Notes: a model not told the origin generated them from the letters alone. A DNA stretch of 64,000 nt from Ailanthus altissimus (GCA_946807835.1 OX327697.1:17308001-17372000); one strand, 5' to 3'; positions 25,602 through 38,859 are shown, counted from the stretch's first letter. A program made the numbers and translations.

Positions 25602-26816
25602 TCACGGCCTAACATGGGAAGACCCTTGCAAAAGTTGGTCAGTTTGCCTTATGTATTGAATTAACAGTTCCTCAACACCAGGTTTCTTTTCTTGCTGAAA
25701 TTGTTGCTGCTGCCGCTGCATTTGAAATCCGGGTGGACTCATGGATTTTGAGGATTGCCCTTGGTTATTATTATTCCAAGAAAAATTTGGATGATTCCTC
25801 CACCCTGGATTGTAAAAATTCGAGTTGGGATTATGCTGCTGTCGATTGTAACTCCCCACATATTGTGCTGTCTCCATGCATAGACCATTTTGGTGATTAT
25901 CTCCACAAAAATCACAAGTTGGTGGTTGGCTCTTTACTGCATTGACTCCAAGTGTATCCATCTTCTTAGCCAACAAACTAACTTATGCTGTCAAAGAAGT
26001 GAGTGCATCAATTTCATGCACACCAGCAACTTTTCTAGGATTCACTCTTTCTGATGGCCATTGGTAGCTGTTGGAGGCCATTTCTTCCAACAAGTCATAT
26101 GCCACATCTGTGGACTTGCTCATTAACGCCCCTCCAGCTGCTGCATCTACAATCGTTCTTAAATGTCCCACCAATCCATTATAAAATGTTTGCACCAACA
26201 ACCATTTGGGAACTCCATGATGTGGACACTTTCTCAGCATATCCTTAAATCTCTCCCATGATTCATACAATGATTCTGACTCATGTTGTACAAAAGTGGT
26301 AATATCATTACGCATTTTTGCAGTTTTGGCCGGTGGGAAGAACTTGGCTAAGAACTTTTGTGCCAAATCATCCCATGTTGTTATTGAACCGGATGGTGAT
26401 GATATTAACCAACTTTTTGCTTTGTCCCTCAAGGAGAATGGAAACAACCTGAGTCTTATGGCATCATCTGACACGCCATTGTATTTGAATGTGTCACAAA
26501 TTTCTAAGAAATTTGTGATATGCTCGTTGGGATCATCATTCGGGAAGCCGCTGAACTGCACTGATTCTTTAAGCATTTGAATAATTCCAGGCTTGATTTC
26601 AAAATTATTAGCATTGATATTTGGCCTGCGAATGCTTGAGTGTATGCCATTCACCCAAGGAACTGCATAGTCTCTTAAGGCTCTTGGCTCTTCACAAATA
26701 TTCTGGTTTTGCTCTTCCATGCTAGTCACTTGGTTCTGGTCTCGTCGTAATCTTCTTAGTGTCCTCTCAATTTCAGGATCAAAGTATGCTAGATCAACGC
26801 TCTTAGAACGTCTCAT
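25602..26816 (-). pseudogene. Athila-like gag with one in-frame stop
   Basis: The start is taken at the ATG at 26,816 (MRRSKSVDLAYFDPEIERT), typical of Athila gag N-termini, rather than a non-ATG codon 21 bases upstream. The Retrotrans_gag core includes a FLEICDTF region and the block RDKAKSWLISSPSGSITTWD. A CCHC-like knuckle CDFCGDNHQNGLC follows, then YNPGWRNHPNFSW and a Q-rich stretch. A single in-frame TAA at 25,983-25,985 separates the first 277 codons from the knuckle-bearing part, which stays in the same frame. The C-terminus runs off the truncation at about 25,625, and the last few codons come from flanking DNA. Confidence 0.88.
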
Positions 26817-26906
26817 ACACACCTGAAATTTCTGCAAACAAAAACAGAAATCTGAATTAACACCAGAAAAGACTTATATCAGTATTAAAATAAGAAAAAA
26901 ATTTCA

Positions 26907-26925
26907 TTCCCCGGCAACGGCGCCA
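26907..26925 (-). other. Primer binding site of the Athila-like element
   Basis: The minus strand reads TGGCGCCGTTGCCGGGGAA, the well-known primer site after the 5' LTR of Athila-type elements. It starts a few bases after the LTR end at 26,932 and is undamaged. Confidence 0.92.
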
Positions 26926-26931
26926 AAAACT

Positions 26932-28289
26932 TGTTGTGTGTTTTCTATAACACAAATTAGCGCAAGTGCACGTTGTCGCAACAAGTAATATATGATGAGA
27001 AAAGTGTCGATCCCACAGAGAATGATTTATCTTTTCTAGTTTAAGTACTGAAATGGTGTCTTTCTACTATTATCCAGAAAATGATTTAATGTATGAGATT
27101 AAACTACTCAAGTAAAAGAACAACTTAATTATGCTAAGTGATAAACTAAATTACCAACAAATTATATTCAATATGAGAAATCCTAGGATTACAAACTATC
27201 CCCCATTATGCAAATAAATTCAGCAGAATATCTTTTAGGTCTATTGGTTCTCAACTTGATATATTGAACAAAACACTCAACACATCACAAGCCTCTTTTG
27301 CAGGTCAAGTGAATCTATTCCATCCAATCAAATATCTATATGTCTATGATAAATAAATTGAACAAAATTCATTAAGCACAAGTTTTATGAGCCATACATG
27401 CCTTATGAGTATATGTCTATCTCATATGAAACTCAAGTGTACTACACTATGATCATGCATCAATATGCTTAAGACTAAATACCTAAATGCCTTTGTCAAG
27501 TTTATTTAAGCATTTCTAGATCAATTTAACTACTAGCCAAGTAATCAAATAGCATTACACACAAGCACAATGAATATATCAAAAGCTGAATTAATACCAT
27601 AAAAGAGAGAGCTAAAATCCATCACAAATGAGTTCAAGGATGTAATCCTAGATTAATGAAATTAGCTCATCATTAAACTACACAATCTTGAAGCTAATTC
27701 CATCAATACATGTAAACTAAACATCTTACAACAAGTAAAGAATCAAAGAAAAGAAGACATCCCTGTCAAATGTCTTTGAAGTTGAAGCTTGCTTTCCTCC
27801 TCTTTGATTTCTCCAAACTTAGAAGTTAGGTGTTTCTTTGTGTTTCTAGCTGCTGTCCCAACTAGAGTCCTCTCTCAAAATGTAAGTTTTGAGCAAATAA
27901 ATAGGTAAGAGCACGGAATTAGGGCGCATTTTGGGCTGCTTTTGGGTTTCCTGATTTTCAGGAACCTGTCACAATTTGTTGTCCAGGTCCCGGCGCCGCG
28001 GCGCTGCGATTTGGCGCTGCGGCGCTCACTTTCTGTAATCGGCGCCGCGGCGCTGAAATCCAGTGCTGCGGCGCTGCACTGTATCAACAGTGTTACTGTA
28101 GCAACAGTGCCTCCATTTGTATTTTTATCTCTAATGCTCCGATTTGCGTCCGTTTTCCGGTATTTTTGCTCCGATAATGATTAAACCTTTAAAGCAATAC
28201 AACGATGCATAAATAGCCAAATTATTGAGATAAATTGAACAAATATCAAGTTAGGAAGATAAAATAGTTTATACAATTACGCCTTATCA
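26932..28289 (-). repeat. 5' LTR of the Athila-like element (copy B)
   Basis: The plus-strand ends TGTTGTGTG and CCTTATCA are the LTR termini. 1358 bp, comparable to solo LTRs of 1359-1385 bp. A GC-rich cassette at about 27,990-28,080 contains repeated GGCGC(C/T)GCGGCGCT units upstream of a likely TATA near 27,900 on the minus strand. Confidence 0.85.
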
Positions 28290-30135
28290 CCTAGATGGTT
28301 AGTCTTAGCAAATTATAAGCTTAGCGGAAGCTTATATAGGTATACAGGTATTTAGTAAGGATTAGATACTAAACAGCCTCATGAGCACCTCAAATAAATA
28401 TCTCATGAAGCCATTAATAGAAGGTCTTCTCGAGTTGAGTAGTATTTATGGTCCTTTGACCTGAGCGCCATTGTGGATTTATGAGTGATCCACTATACTT
28501 TAGTTTCACATATGTCAGAAACCTTTCATGGTCTGAGCACTGGGTGTTACTGAGTATGGTCTAATGCTTATAGAGTTTGGTGTGCGTAGATATGGGATCC
28601 GTTAACTCATATGAAAGAGTTGTATATCTTGATTCTCCAAGATTTTATTTTAGAAAATCTTGTGGCCACAAGTATAAAACTTAGAAAATGGTTTCTGTAG
28701 CGTTAAACAATATTACAAAAGTATTTTGTAGATATTATTTATAGAAATACATATTTAGAGATAAGTTTATAGTTTAGCAAATAGAGATTTGATGTTGATA
28801 ATATATATCTCTACTTTTTCAAGATATAAATGACGGGGGGATTATATGTTTATGCTATAACCTCAACTTGTATGGTCTAGTGGGATGCTTTGTAATATTC
28901 GTAATTTATATGTGGAGCATCATGCATGAATGTATAAAGGAGCTCTACATGATAAAGCAAGCATGAACCTAGAGAATCTCACAATATGAAGTGTACTCGT
29001 TACGCACTAAGGGTAGACTGGATTGAATAATTCGATCCAGAAAATTTTAGCAAACTAGATATTTATTTAAGGATCCCTCAGGATGTGTATTTGTAAAGAC
29101 TTAAGTATTAAGTACATCACATAATTAGTTGACAAGAGTTTTTAATCAATTGGATGTTGACAAGTAGCACAATTTGGTTTATGAATTATTTTTAACTTGA
29201 ATTGACTTATTAACCTTACTAGTAAAAATAAGGTAAAATGATTATTTAAAATTATTTTGAATAATTGATTTAACATAATATATATTAATTGTTATTATAA
29301 ATATCAATGGGGTACAAACAATTAAGCCTATTCCTAATGGCATGCCTTTAGGAATGGTAGATCACCATTGAAATAAAAAAATGAAATTAAATTTGTTTTA
29401 ATTTTATTAACTAGACAATTAATTTGCACTAGCACAATATGAAAAAAAAAATGAAAAATGTCACTTTCATTTTATTGTGCTAATAAATATATATTCCTAG
29501 TCATTTATTTGGAGAATTAAGTGGGATAGGCAATAACAAAAAGAAAATCAATAGTGGTCACCAAAAATCAATTAATAATCCATTAATTGAGAAATGGTAG
29601 AGGGAACACTTAAGAAGTGCAACAAGTGCTAAAACTAAAAAAGAATGAAAAAATAATTTTCATTTTCTACACTTGGGGATTTGGCAAGTGATGCAAAAGG
29701 AGAGAAAGAGAATTTCTCAATCTTGTTTTTCAAGTGTTGATATAACAAAGAGAAGACTTCATTTTTCTTTTCTCCTTTCATAGATGGCCAAAATCACATT
29801 TATTTTCATAGAAACAAAGATGTATGTGTTGAAAGAGTTTAACACATGTTATTAAAAATTAATCAAAGCTATTATTCTAATTTCACAATTCCACCAAATT
29901 ATTGTGAACTAGAATTGTTCAAGAGTAGATTTCAAGGTGAGTTCCAAAGTTGAAATCTTCATCGAAGTTCATCAAAGATATATTTTTATAATCTTAAGTT
30001 GTCAATGATTTAGTTTTCATGTGTATATGTTGATTATATATTTAATTTCACTGAAAATCGTATATATGAGACATGTATTTAGTATTTTTAATATGTACAT
30101 AATTACATGCCTACACCCTAAAACACATTTAATAC
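28290..30135 (+). mobile_element. Truncated family-2 LTR, opposite orientation (copy K)
   Basis: Reverse-complement matches to the family-2 LTRs at 21.6, 40.6 and 49.9 kb: the tract around AAATCTTGTGGCCACAAG (28.66 kb), ACCTTTCATGGTCTGAGCAC (28.52 kb), and CACATAATTAGTTGACAAGAG downstream. It lacks about the first 500 bp of the LTR, where it abuts the Athila-like LTR. The right end is approximate, near CCTACACCCTAAAACACA. Confidence 0.7.
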
Positions 30136-30560
30136 ACAATACTTATAAAAAATATAATGGTGATTATTTAAAAGCATACATAATAATGACTATTAAGTAT
30201 CAACAAAAAAATATCAAAGTATTCATGTGGGCCTAATTGCCCATAATTAAGAAAGGCTAAAAGGAAAGAAAAACATGATTCGGTAGCATCATTTTCCTCT
30301 ACATCCAAGACAACCACATTCTCAGATGGAGGAACAATATCAATAAGGGGACAAGAGTAGCAAAGTAGTAGGAACAATACAGCAAAAGGAATTCTCTAAA
30401 TAAACCTCCTCGGAAAGAGTATCTATAGCATTTAGGGCAAACAATAAAGGATCGGGGGAAGGGGGAGAGGTAGAGGGATCAACAACAGTGCTAGTGGTGG
30501 GGTTAGCATCAACTTCTTGTTCACTAGAAGTCTAGCCGGTACCTCTATAGGTCGGTAACT
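30136..30560. other. Tat element interior, unrecognised part
   Basis: Lies between the truncated family-2 LTR and the antisense ORF remnant. AT-rich, then purine-rich. No clear coding similarity; assigned to the Tat interior by position only. Confidence 0.4.
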
Positions 30561-32760
30561 TATCATGTCCCTAAGCTATTGAAGGTCGTAACAATGCATC
30601 ATCCATCATCTTGTCCTTCAGCAAAGGTACCCTTTACCTCTTAGGTCAACACATTGAATTCTCCCAACCATCTTTGACTTGATTAGCTCTAAGAACTCAA
30701 ACTCCTAACAAGTCTCAATAAATTTTGCCTTGATAAATCTATTTTATGGAGTTAGCTTAGACACTCAACTCTCAACAACTGCTATAGATGGAAAGCCTTC
30801 TACCTCTCCAGCTTTAAGACTTTACTCTTCGTTTAAGCTCTTTATGTCTTAGCAACCTTGACATAAGTCTTTAGGTCTTTGGACTCCTCGTGATTCTATT
30901 GGGCCTTTTGCCTTGCATTAGTTAGGTTCTCTTTGAGCCGTTAGACATTGATCAGCCTTTGAATAATGTACATTCAGCATAGAGATAAGGCATAAGCAAC
31001 CTAAAAAAAGAAGAGATTAGAGTCCGGAATGATAAGGAAAAATAAAACTAAGATCGACGGAGTTAAAAAATTTACATCCATTATGCTACCAACAACAAGG
31101 TGAATTGTAGTGATTGGGTCCTAATCCATAATCCATTAGACCTGGTCAGGATCCACGTATCGCTTCCCTTGTAATAGTAGTGGAATTAAGTACTCAAAAT
31201 AGGAGCATCTACTAGAAGCAAAGTCCACAAGCGTAATAGTAAGAAAGGTCCCTGTCACTAGCCATTGAACTTTCTTTTAAGAGAGTGATCTAGAACTTGA
31301 GGCCCTAATTGTACGGTAATTCTGAGAAGGTCCTCAGGCTAGGGTATGAGCTATGAGGGACGGTTGCATGGGTACCCTAAAAATGACTATTCTACCTCTT
31401 TCTTGACTTGCCTTGCCTTGGTGTTTGATTTTAGGGTTGTACCCTTGTTTTGCTCCTAAAGTGGCCCCTTAGGAGGTGTACCCCCTCTTGAACTTTCATG
31501 ATCCCTACCTCAAGCTCTCAAACCAAACAGAGCACTTAGATCAAGTAAAGCTCTTAAGCCAAACATAAGGTCTATTACCCATTGGTCATTCTAAGCCTTA
31601 CGCCTTGCACTTGAATTTGAACTCTTTCACTCATAACGAGCCCTCTTCCTAACCTGTGTCACCTCTTCGAACTTGCATTCCTATATTTAAAAACGAAGAA
31701 AGAAAATACAAGAGAATTCAGGAATAGACCAACCACGTATAGATAAGATAAAAGCGAACAGCTTACTTTTTCTCTTTGAAGCGTGACAAAATAACTCTGA
31801 GATAAAATTTGCATCCTTTAAAATTATTTTGTTCCTCGTAGTTGGCTGAGTACTCCAAGGCAACATCAACTTTGGTGCAACACATTGCAGAGATTTTTGG
31901 CCTAATAGCCCAAGCATCTACAAAGAAAATGGAAACATATTAAGAAGTAAACAAAAGTAGCATAAAATAACGAAGGAGAAAAATATAAAGAATGACCTAC
32001 TTCCAAGGAAAACCTTATCGAGATAAACCATGTTCCCCTTTAGGACCGAGGTACCTTTTTCCCCTAATCCCTACCACAAAAACTAGAACTCCTTCCAACC
32101 TTTGTTATTAGAAGGTAAAATTTGGAAATAGGAAAACTTAGTTAAAAAAAAATCCTTTATTATCAACTGCACTGTGCTTGAACTGATATAGATATTACAA
32201 CTTCTTAGGGTTTAGATGCCTTGACCTTGCTAGCAAAAAAAAAAAAAAATCTTTAACAACATTATTCAAGAATTTAGACCTAGTTGGTAAGGGGCAACCC
32301 TCTAATAGGCTAACATCCTTGCAAAGTAAGGCTGCATAAAAAGCCTAAGCCCAAACTACAAAAAATAAATGTGCAAGACAGGTTGTGAACTCATAATGTT
32401 ACTTAGCTAGGAATGTTATATTGGTGTCTAAGATGCCCTAAGTCTTCTTTGGTATGTAAGACTTTTGGTACTTAAAATCTAACTCATATTCTAGCTCATC
32501 AGCAAAAGATCACCAAATGTCTTATATATTTTTTTATCTTCTCCTACCTTTTCTCCTAATTTGGGATTGACTTCATCCCCTAAGAGGGCCTCATTGTCAT
32601 TGCCCATCTCCTCAAGTCCCATAATAGCTAAAGCGATCTCAAGAATTTCTAAACTCCCCAAGGAGAAAGCTTTACCCCTAAGATCTTGGGTACCCCTCAC
32701 GTTATGGCTCCTTATAAAAAGAGGGTCTCATCAAGTCCCTTTTCCTTATCGTTCATTGAT
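30560..32760 (-). pseudogene. Antisense ORF remnant of the Tat element
   Basis: Between pol and the 3' LTR, the minus strand gives broken protein pieces. Near 32,050-32,120 it reads LPSNNKGWKEF, matching the SNKGWK-type core of the domain annotated in plants as 'putative gypsy type transposon' (PF04195), which Tat-lineage elements carry as an antisense ORF. Further open pieces lie at 32,491-32,700 and 31,687-31,917. Stops are frequent, so it is not functional. Function in living elements is unknown. Confidence 0.55.
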
Positions 32761-33577
32761 GGTATAGGATCTAAATAGTCCTCATTGTCAGAAACCACTG
32801 TAGTTTTGACAATTTTTCCTATGGGAAAAAAAGGATAAAAATAAATAGTCCAAGCTAAATATATTCAAAACCTAATCACAAACTACTTAAGGTAATAAAC
32901 TCAATAATCAGAAATTCCAAAAACTTCATAATTTATCTTACGAATTTCAACACTATAAAAAGCATCAACACAACAAATGCTAAAGAATCAGAAGAAGAAC
33001 AATGAAAAAGGCTCACCATGATAGGAAGAAATTGTTGAAACATTAATGGAAATTAGTTAGAGAAATAATGAAAAATCAATAAGAATCATAAAACCTTGAT
33101 CTTCTCATTTTGTAGAAACTTTTTAAGAAAGAAAAAGTGTTGAAAGAACCCCCAAGGGATATATTTATAGCCTAAGCTCAGGGAAAATCCCAACCATCCA
33201 TTCAAATGGAAGGCCTAGATCAAAACTCACTTAGAAATGTCCAATCGACTACCCAACACAATGATTAAGGGATCAAGGACCGTTAAAATCCAACATCAGG
33301 CTTGGGACAGGGCACGTCAACAAAAACTTTTCATATTAAACACTTGGGAGCAATGAAAAGTAGGATAATAGTTACATGAATTTCAAATGGACATTTGCAT
33401 TTAATGCGAAGATTTCAGTACGCAGTGAATTGCCTAGGGTTGAAGCTAGTCAGACAATGTAAAGATATATGTGAGAATTGAATGTCAAGGAGTCTCTACC
33501 CAAACACTCGAGCAGCCCTTTTAAGGCAATTAAAGATAGAACCTAAAAATTGAAAGACCCTTGTTTCCCATTAAAAT
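32761..33577 (+). other. Tat element untranslated region before the 3' LTR
   Basis: AT-rich, no coding signal. It ends at the TGTTAGCC that starts the 3' LTR at 33,578. No clean polypurine tract is visible. Confidence 0.5.
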
Positions 33578-34634
33578 GTTAGCCTAAATTTAATCTAAAC
33601 CTGCCCGAGGTGAGCTATGGGCCAGAGGCCTACCTAGAAATGGGATATAGACCTTCTTGGTATTAAATTTTAATGGTGTAATTTTTACTTATGATTTGGG
33701 CTTATGTAGACTTAGAAATTGTTCATTTTAAGTGTGAATTTTAGGCTTTTTATGCGTTTAATTATTATTTTATAGGTTTGAAGTTAATAAAACTATTTGG
33801 AATGAAATTGTTGAGATTAGACCTAAAGGCTCAATGGAACTGTACCATGAACAATAATTAATGTGGTAGTAACTTGGCACTGTATAGAACAATAACTTAG
33901 CATCCTAAAGTCAGTAATTTGGCACTACAAGCCATATTCTTGATGTTGTAGCATTAATCACGATTATAACTTCATCCTATTGACCTAATTTTGCATATTT
34001 TGACCCTTAAGTTTTAAAGCAACAAAAGAAGGCATCTAAGGTTGATGGAAGAAGGCCATTATGAGAGAAAGGCACCTAGAAAATAGGCAAAGAGAAAGAA
34101 TCAAAGAAGATTGAAGATTTAGGCAAGATTGAAGGAGCTAAATTACTAGTTTTTCTTTATTCTCTATACTTATCTATCATGAACTATTTTATTTTTTAAG
34201 ATTACAATTTGAATTCAATATGTAGCTTGAATTGATTATTTTCTCTTATTTGTATAAAGTCTATATTGAGTTGTTTAATCTATTTATGCTTTCTTCATTC
34301 TAATTACTTTACCGCTTATTAGATTGATTTGAAAATTTTAATGAACTTGAAAAAGAGAATTTTGTGTTGGCAATGAATAGATTGATGTGTGATCATTACA
34401 TATAGCTTTGAATTATATGAGATAGGAATATTTATATAGTATATATAACCATTCGAGGCTTGTCAAGATATATTGACTTGACCATTGGAAGAGGCTTGTC
34501 AAGAAATTAGGATTCTTAACTAACAATTTGTATTGATAAATTAATTTAGGAGGAATAATTAGATTCAAGTAAAGTATTAAGAGACAATTGTAAACTTAGA
34601 CCTATTTGAATATTGGTGATTTGCTAATTGCTAT

Positions 34635-37600
34635 TGATTGATGCTATACTAGCTAAATATAAGCGCACGTTATCGTATCAAGTAATATAGGATTTTAAGT
34701 CCAGATATCGATCCCACAAGAACTTTGCGATATAATTCTATAAATCAAGTACTAAAATTGTACCTACTTAACTTTTATTTTGAAAATCACAATCTATTAA
34801 TTAAACTAAACTAAAGAAAAGGAAATAATTCACAAATAAAGATAATCTAGGTTTTGACTTGTTCCCTAATATTTCATTGGATTTATAACCTCTTAGTTAA
34901 TCTCTTAATACCAATTGTTAGTTTAGACACTAATCTCATCACAAGCCTTTGTCAATGGTCAAGTGACTATATTACGCATTCTAAAAATCACCTATATGTC
35001 TATGGTAATCAAATCAGAATGTAATTCATTAAGATCACGTCTAAATTATACCATACATGCCACCTAGGTATATGTTTATCGTAGATGGAACTTATAGTTG
35101 TTACCCTCTAATCATGCATCAAACTATCATAAGCTAAACATATAAATCCATCCGTCGAGTTCATCACGGTTCCTTAATCATTCATAATATTGGCCAGATA
35201 TAATAAAAGCAATAAACATAAGATAGAATGAATCAATTAAAATAATTAAGTTCATAAACCACAAATCAATGACATCCAACTACATACTAGGTTCATACAG
35301 TCTAACCCTAGAATAATAAGTTTAGCTAATAACAAAATCAAAAGTATCAAGCTAATCCATGAAGAATAGCAAGAGCAAGAATATAATAATAAGTAAAGAG
35401 AAGAAAAACTAATCAAGAAGAAGTCTTGGGTTACTTCTCTATCAATCTTGACTTGAAGTTTGAATCTTGATCTTGAATCTTGATTTCTTGGCTTTGATTT
35501 TATTTTATGAATTCTTTTCTAAAGGTTTTTTGCCTCTCTCTAGTCTCTAGTCTTCTTTTTGGTCCTTAAAAGAGTGTTTTTATAGGTATGAGAAATTCTA
35601 AGGGTGAGAGGCTTCGAATCCAAGTTAAAATAAAAGAGTTGAGAGGGGATTTTATACGTCGTACGAGCGTCACAACACTAGGGGCTTGGCATTGCTGTGC
35701 TAAGATCTAAAAATGCGACTTCAAAAAACATCACCAAGCACCACAGCTGTAGTAACCAGTATCCACGACTGGTAAGAATAAGTATTTATATATGTATAAA
35801 TATACGTATTTTATTTGTATGTTGGTGATACTTGAATTATATATTGTTATTAGTAATATTTTTATAGGTTAAGGATATACGATTAGTATTGGGTTTATTT
35901 GTATGACTTTAGATTTATTTTAAGGACCAAATTGTTATACTTTGAAAGTTTTGGGGGCAAATTCGTAAATATCAAAAATTAGCCTCTTAGTATAAAAATA
36001 CACTTTTAAACCCTAATTTACCATTTTTAGGTCGAGCTACCCATTTTAAGAGAGAGAAGAGAGAAATAGAGGAGAGAGAAAGAGGAGAAGAAGAAGAAAA
36101 AGAAGAAGAAATTGGAAATTTGAATTTCAAGAGGTATATCATACGTATTTCTCAATTTATTGGTATTAATTAAGTTAATTCCTTTAAGTTTTGATTTCTG
36201 AAAATATGTATAATTGAGGATTTGTTGTGTATTTCGTAAGATCATACGAGAATTGATGATGATCTATAAGATAGTTTGATAAATCATGATGAATTATGGA
36301 ATTTCTGCTAGATAACCTCTTGATCTAGGACTTTTATAAATTGTTGTGATTCGATTCTGGTTTTGAATTTTTAGTATATGAAATTAGACATGTTTAGGAT
36401 CATCTGAGACTTTGAATCGACTGAAAAGCTCGGAAATTGAATTTGTAGTGAATTTACCAAAATGCCCTGGAATTCTGGAAATTTCCTGTGTAAACAGTAT
36501 GATACAGTGGAAAATAATTTTTGACCTGCTGAATGATCTTTAAAAATTACGAATTTGTGGAATATGATAATTTTATATGTCTAATATGATATACTCGGAA
36601 TCGAGAATTTAGATCAATGTGGTTGAAATGTTATGATTTTCTAAAGTATATCTGTTCATTACAGTATTTGATTAACAGATTTTTAAAGCTATGGAATAAA
36701 ATAGTTTTAAAATATTTTTGGCAGTGATTTGGAAGTGAAATATTTATCATGGACTGAGATATGTGTTAAGAGTAATTATGTGATATTTTTATAATTTTTG
36801 AGTTAGTATATGATTTTATAAAATTGGGAGATTGAATACTGTTCAGTAAGTATCTTGATCTTGTTAGGTTAGTAGTTTGGATTCGATGGTATGTATGGAA
36901 TGAATTGTGTAGGAATTTTGATATAATATTCATATATAAGAAGGATATATGAGTCAAGAATGATATATTCTGATTTTGGAGTAATTGGACATCATTTGAT
37001 CTATTAGAAAATTTTGTAAAGTGTAAGTGATCAGAATGACAGGTTTTGAGAAACCAAGTATTTAGACCAATTTGATGTGATAAATGCATTGTGTATAATT
37101 TTGTAAGCTATTTAAAGTATTTTGTGTGAATTGTGAGGCTTATGAAAGGATTAATCTCCATTCATAGGTTAAGGAGATTTAAGCCTTGTAGCTGAAAGTG
37201 TTAAGAGGTAAGTATACTAGACTTTTTACTGAAATCACAATAAACATAGTAATTGTTTTGTATGATTTTGCAAATGGGGTTAAGAATATGTTTATGTTAT
37301 GTCAAAGTATATTTTGATATGAAATGTGAATATATGTTTCTGAATGTGAGCATTGACATTGAGCATGGACATACATGTGTTTTTGTAAGTGAGCTTTCAA
37401 AATAAGATGTGTTTAATAAAGAAAGCTTTTGAAGTGTAATATGTCCATGAGAAATATTTTGTATTTTGAGGGTACTTGAACTCACTGTTAACGTAGTAGG
37501 CATTTTATGTGAATTGTGGAGCCTTTGTGTGTGGCCTTTCCTTTGGGATTGGTATATGTTATGTGTTCCGTATGTAGGGAGGATCCTATTGGTACCTAAA

Positions 37601-38859
37601 GGAAGAGTGAGTCATCACATTCGTGTGGTGGCGTATTGGTGCATGTGAGAGGACTCACCGATGATCAGGGTGAGGGTTTGGCTTTTACCTTCGGGCATAA
37701 GCATTAGATATGTGTTATTCAAGACCTCACTTGTACTATTCCTCTCATACGGTATGTCACCTACGAGTGACATTTGGCTCATTATGTGATATGTGATATG
37801 TAAGTCCTACTAAGTAGTAGTTGAGTGATGGTATTCCTATTATGTGTTTTGAAAGAATGTGTAAGCGCTTACATGATATGTGATTTGATAAGATTATGAT
37901 TTTGATTGATCACAGCATATCATACATATGCATTGTGTACATATATGTCTTTGTATTTGATATATGAAAAACTAGTATGCTTACTGAGTTTTATACTCAT
38001 TATAGTTTATGGTGATTTCAGGTAAATAAGGTACATGTGTGCTTAGCGAATTTGGCAAGGCTTCTGCTGTTCCTTGGGTTCCCTAAGTTGCTAGGTTGTT
38101 GTGTGTTTCATTTGGGGACACGTGGGATAGGATATTTGGTTTGTCCCTATTGAATAAATACTTATGTATTATTTCATTGTGTGTGGCTGGATTTGATTTA
38201 AGTTTTCAAAGTGTGGTTACTAGTTGATTTCAAGTAAGAATTTGCAATGAATATATTCTGGGCTTCCGGTAACAAAGTTGCTACTGGTGACGTAGTAGAG
38301 TGTTAATCTCTGAGAAAACTCTGCGTATCTCCGGTTTATTAATTGTCCCAGTCATAATTCAATTGTTATAATTCTGAAAGGAATTGAAATGAATGTTTAA
38401 ATATGGTCAAGAGAAGTTTATATTTATATGCTAAGTTATGGGTTGATTTTAGTGTTGAACTTACTAGCAACTTGCTAAGGATTTCTGTGTTGAATGAAAG
38501 TTGAAAATTTTGTGTAATATTATTTATGAGTGCACATGCAGTGAATGAATGTAAGTGATGTCGTGTGTCAGATCTTTTGGGTCTGGGGCGTGACAACAGC
38601 ACTGGGATGTAGGCACCTCGGCATTCAACTACTGACCTGGGCACTACGGCGCCCAGCCTTGGTTCACTCGCTCTCATATTTTGAGCATAAGTTCTTCGTT
38701 TTATGTCTGATTCACCTCTCGTTTATTTTTATTATGTCACATTTTCCATTATGCATTTATTTATAATCAAAAACACAAATAAAAACCCAAATATTCATGG
38801 TTTGGAGTAAAATAGAAAAGTTGGGTACAAATTATACTAGTACATTTACGCCCCTATCA
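34635..38859 (-). mobile_element. Athila-like solo LTR, interrupted (copy C)
   Basis: Starts TGATTGATGCTATACTAGC, as copy E does at 59,945, and ends CCCCTATCA at 38,859. The LTR pieces are 34,635-35,747 and 38,601-38,859; the sequence between is a Tekay-like solo LTR with its duplication. Close similarity to copy E at 59.9 kb (CGTATCAAGTAATATAGGAT; TGCCACCTAGGTATATGT). The flanks GCTAT/ACCAT are only a partial match, as expected for an old insertion. Confidence 0.82.
35748..38595 (+). mobile_element. Solo LTR of a Tekay/Del-like gypsy element (copy G)
   Basis: 2848 bp flanked by a perfect 5-bp duplication ACAGC (35,743-35,747 and 38,596-38,600). It ends GGTCTGGGGCGTGACA, typical of Del/Tekay LTR ends, and contains AGTGAGTCATCACATTCGTG, GTCACCTACGAGTGACAT and GCTTACTGAGTTTTATACTC blocks. 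Starts TGTAGTAACC. No interior coding region. A purine-rich tract lies at 36,042-36,116. It is the innermost layer of the stack. Confidence 0.88.

Larger units (their letters stand above)
16075..25627 (+). pseudogene. Tat-type gag-pol remnants
   Basis: Gag: a core similar to FPSIKGITDLNYYMDQ near 16.8 kb. Protease: a stretch with FIDLESSINIILKELD at about 19.39-19.46 kb, corresponding to the aspartic protease D-S/T-G region, here D-L-E. RT: KKPNGK..RMCLDFTNLNKAC near 20.2 kb and FMDAFLGYN near 20.3 kb. RNase H: NKVEYKALLAGLRVV near 21.48-21.52 kb. Integrase: SGYY.PN zinc-domain region near 24.78 kb, FNKWVEAE near 25.0 kb, and a C-terminal TWEDP near 25.61 kb. Frame changes and stops occur throughout. 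The reading is interrupted by solo LTRs at 17,001 and 21,617 and ends abruptly at about 25,627. Confidence 0.85.
25625..28289 (-). mobile_element. Truncated Athila-like gypsy element
   Basis: On the minus strand: one complete LTR (28,289-26,932), a perfect primer site, a gag, then an abrupt end at about 25,625 where Tat integrase sequence resumes. Protease, RT, integrase and the second LTR are missing, so a deletion or recombination removed the 3' part. LTR length (1358 bp) matches the solo copies elsewhere in the window. Confidence 0.88.

Noticed and set aside
26054..26580. Plus-strand ORFs opposite the gypsy gag
   Set aside because: They are mirror frames of the Athila-like gag on the minus strand, which has clear gag motifs.
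27875..28184. Short ORFs rich in Ala/Arg/Ser on both strands near 28 kb
   Set aside because: They are produced by the GC-rich repeats in the LTR, not by a gene.
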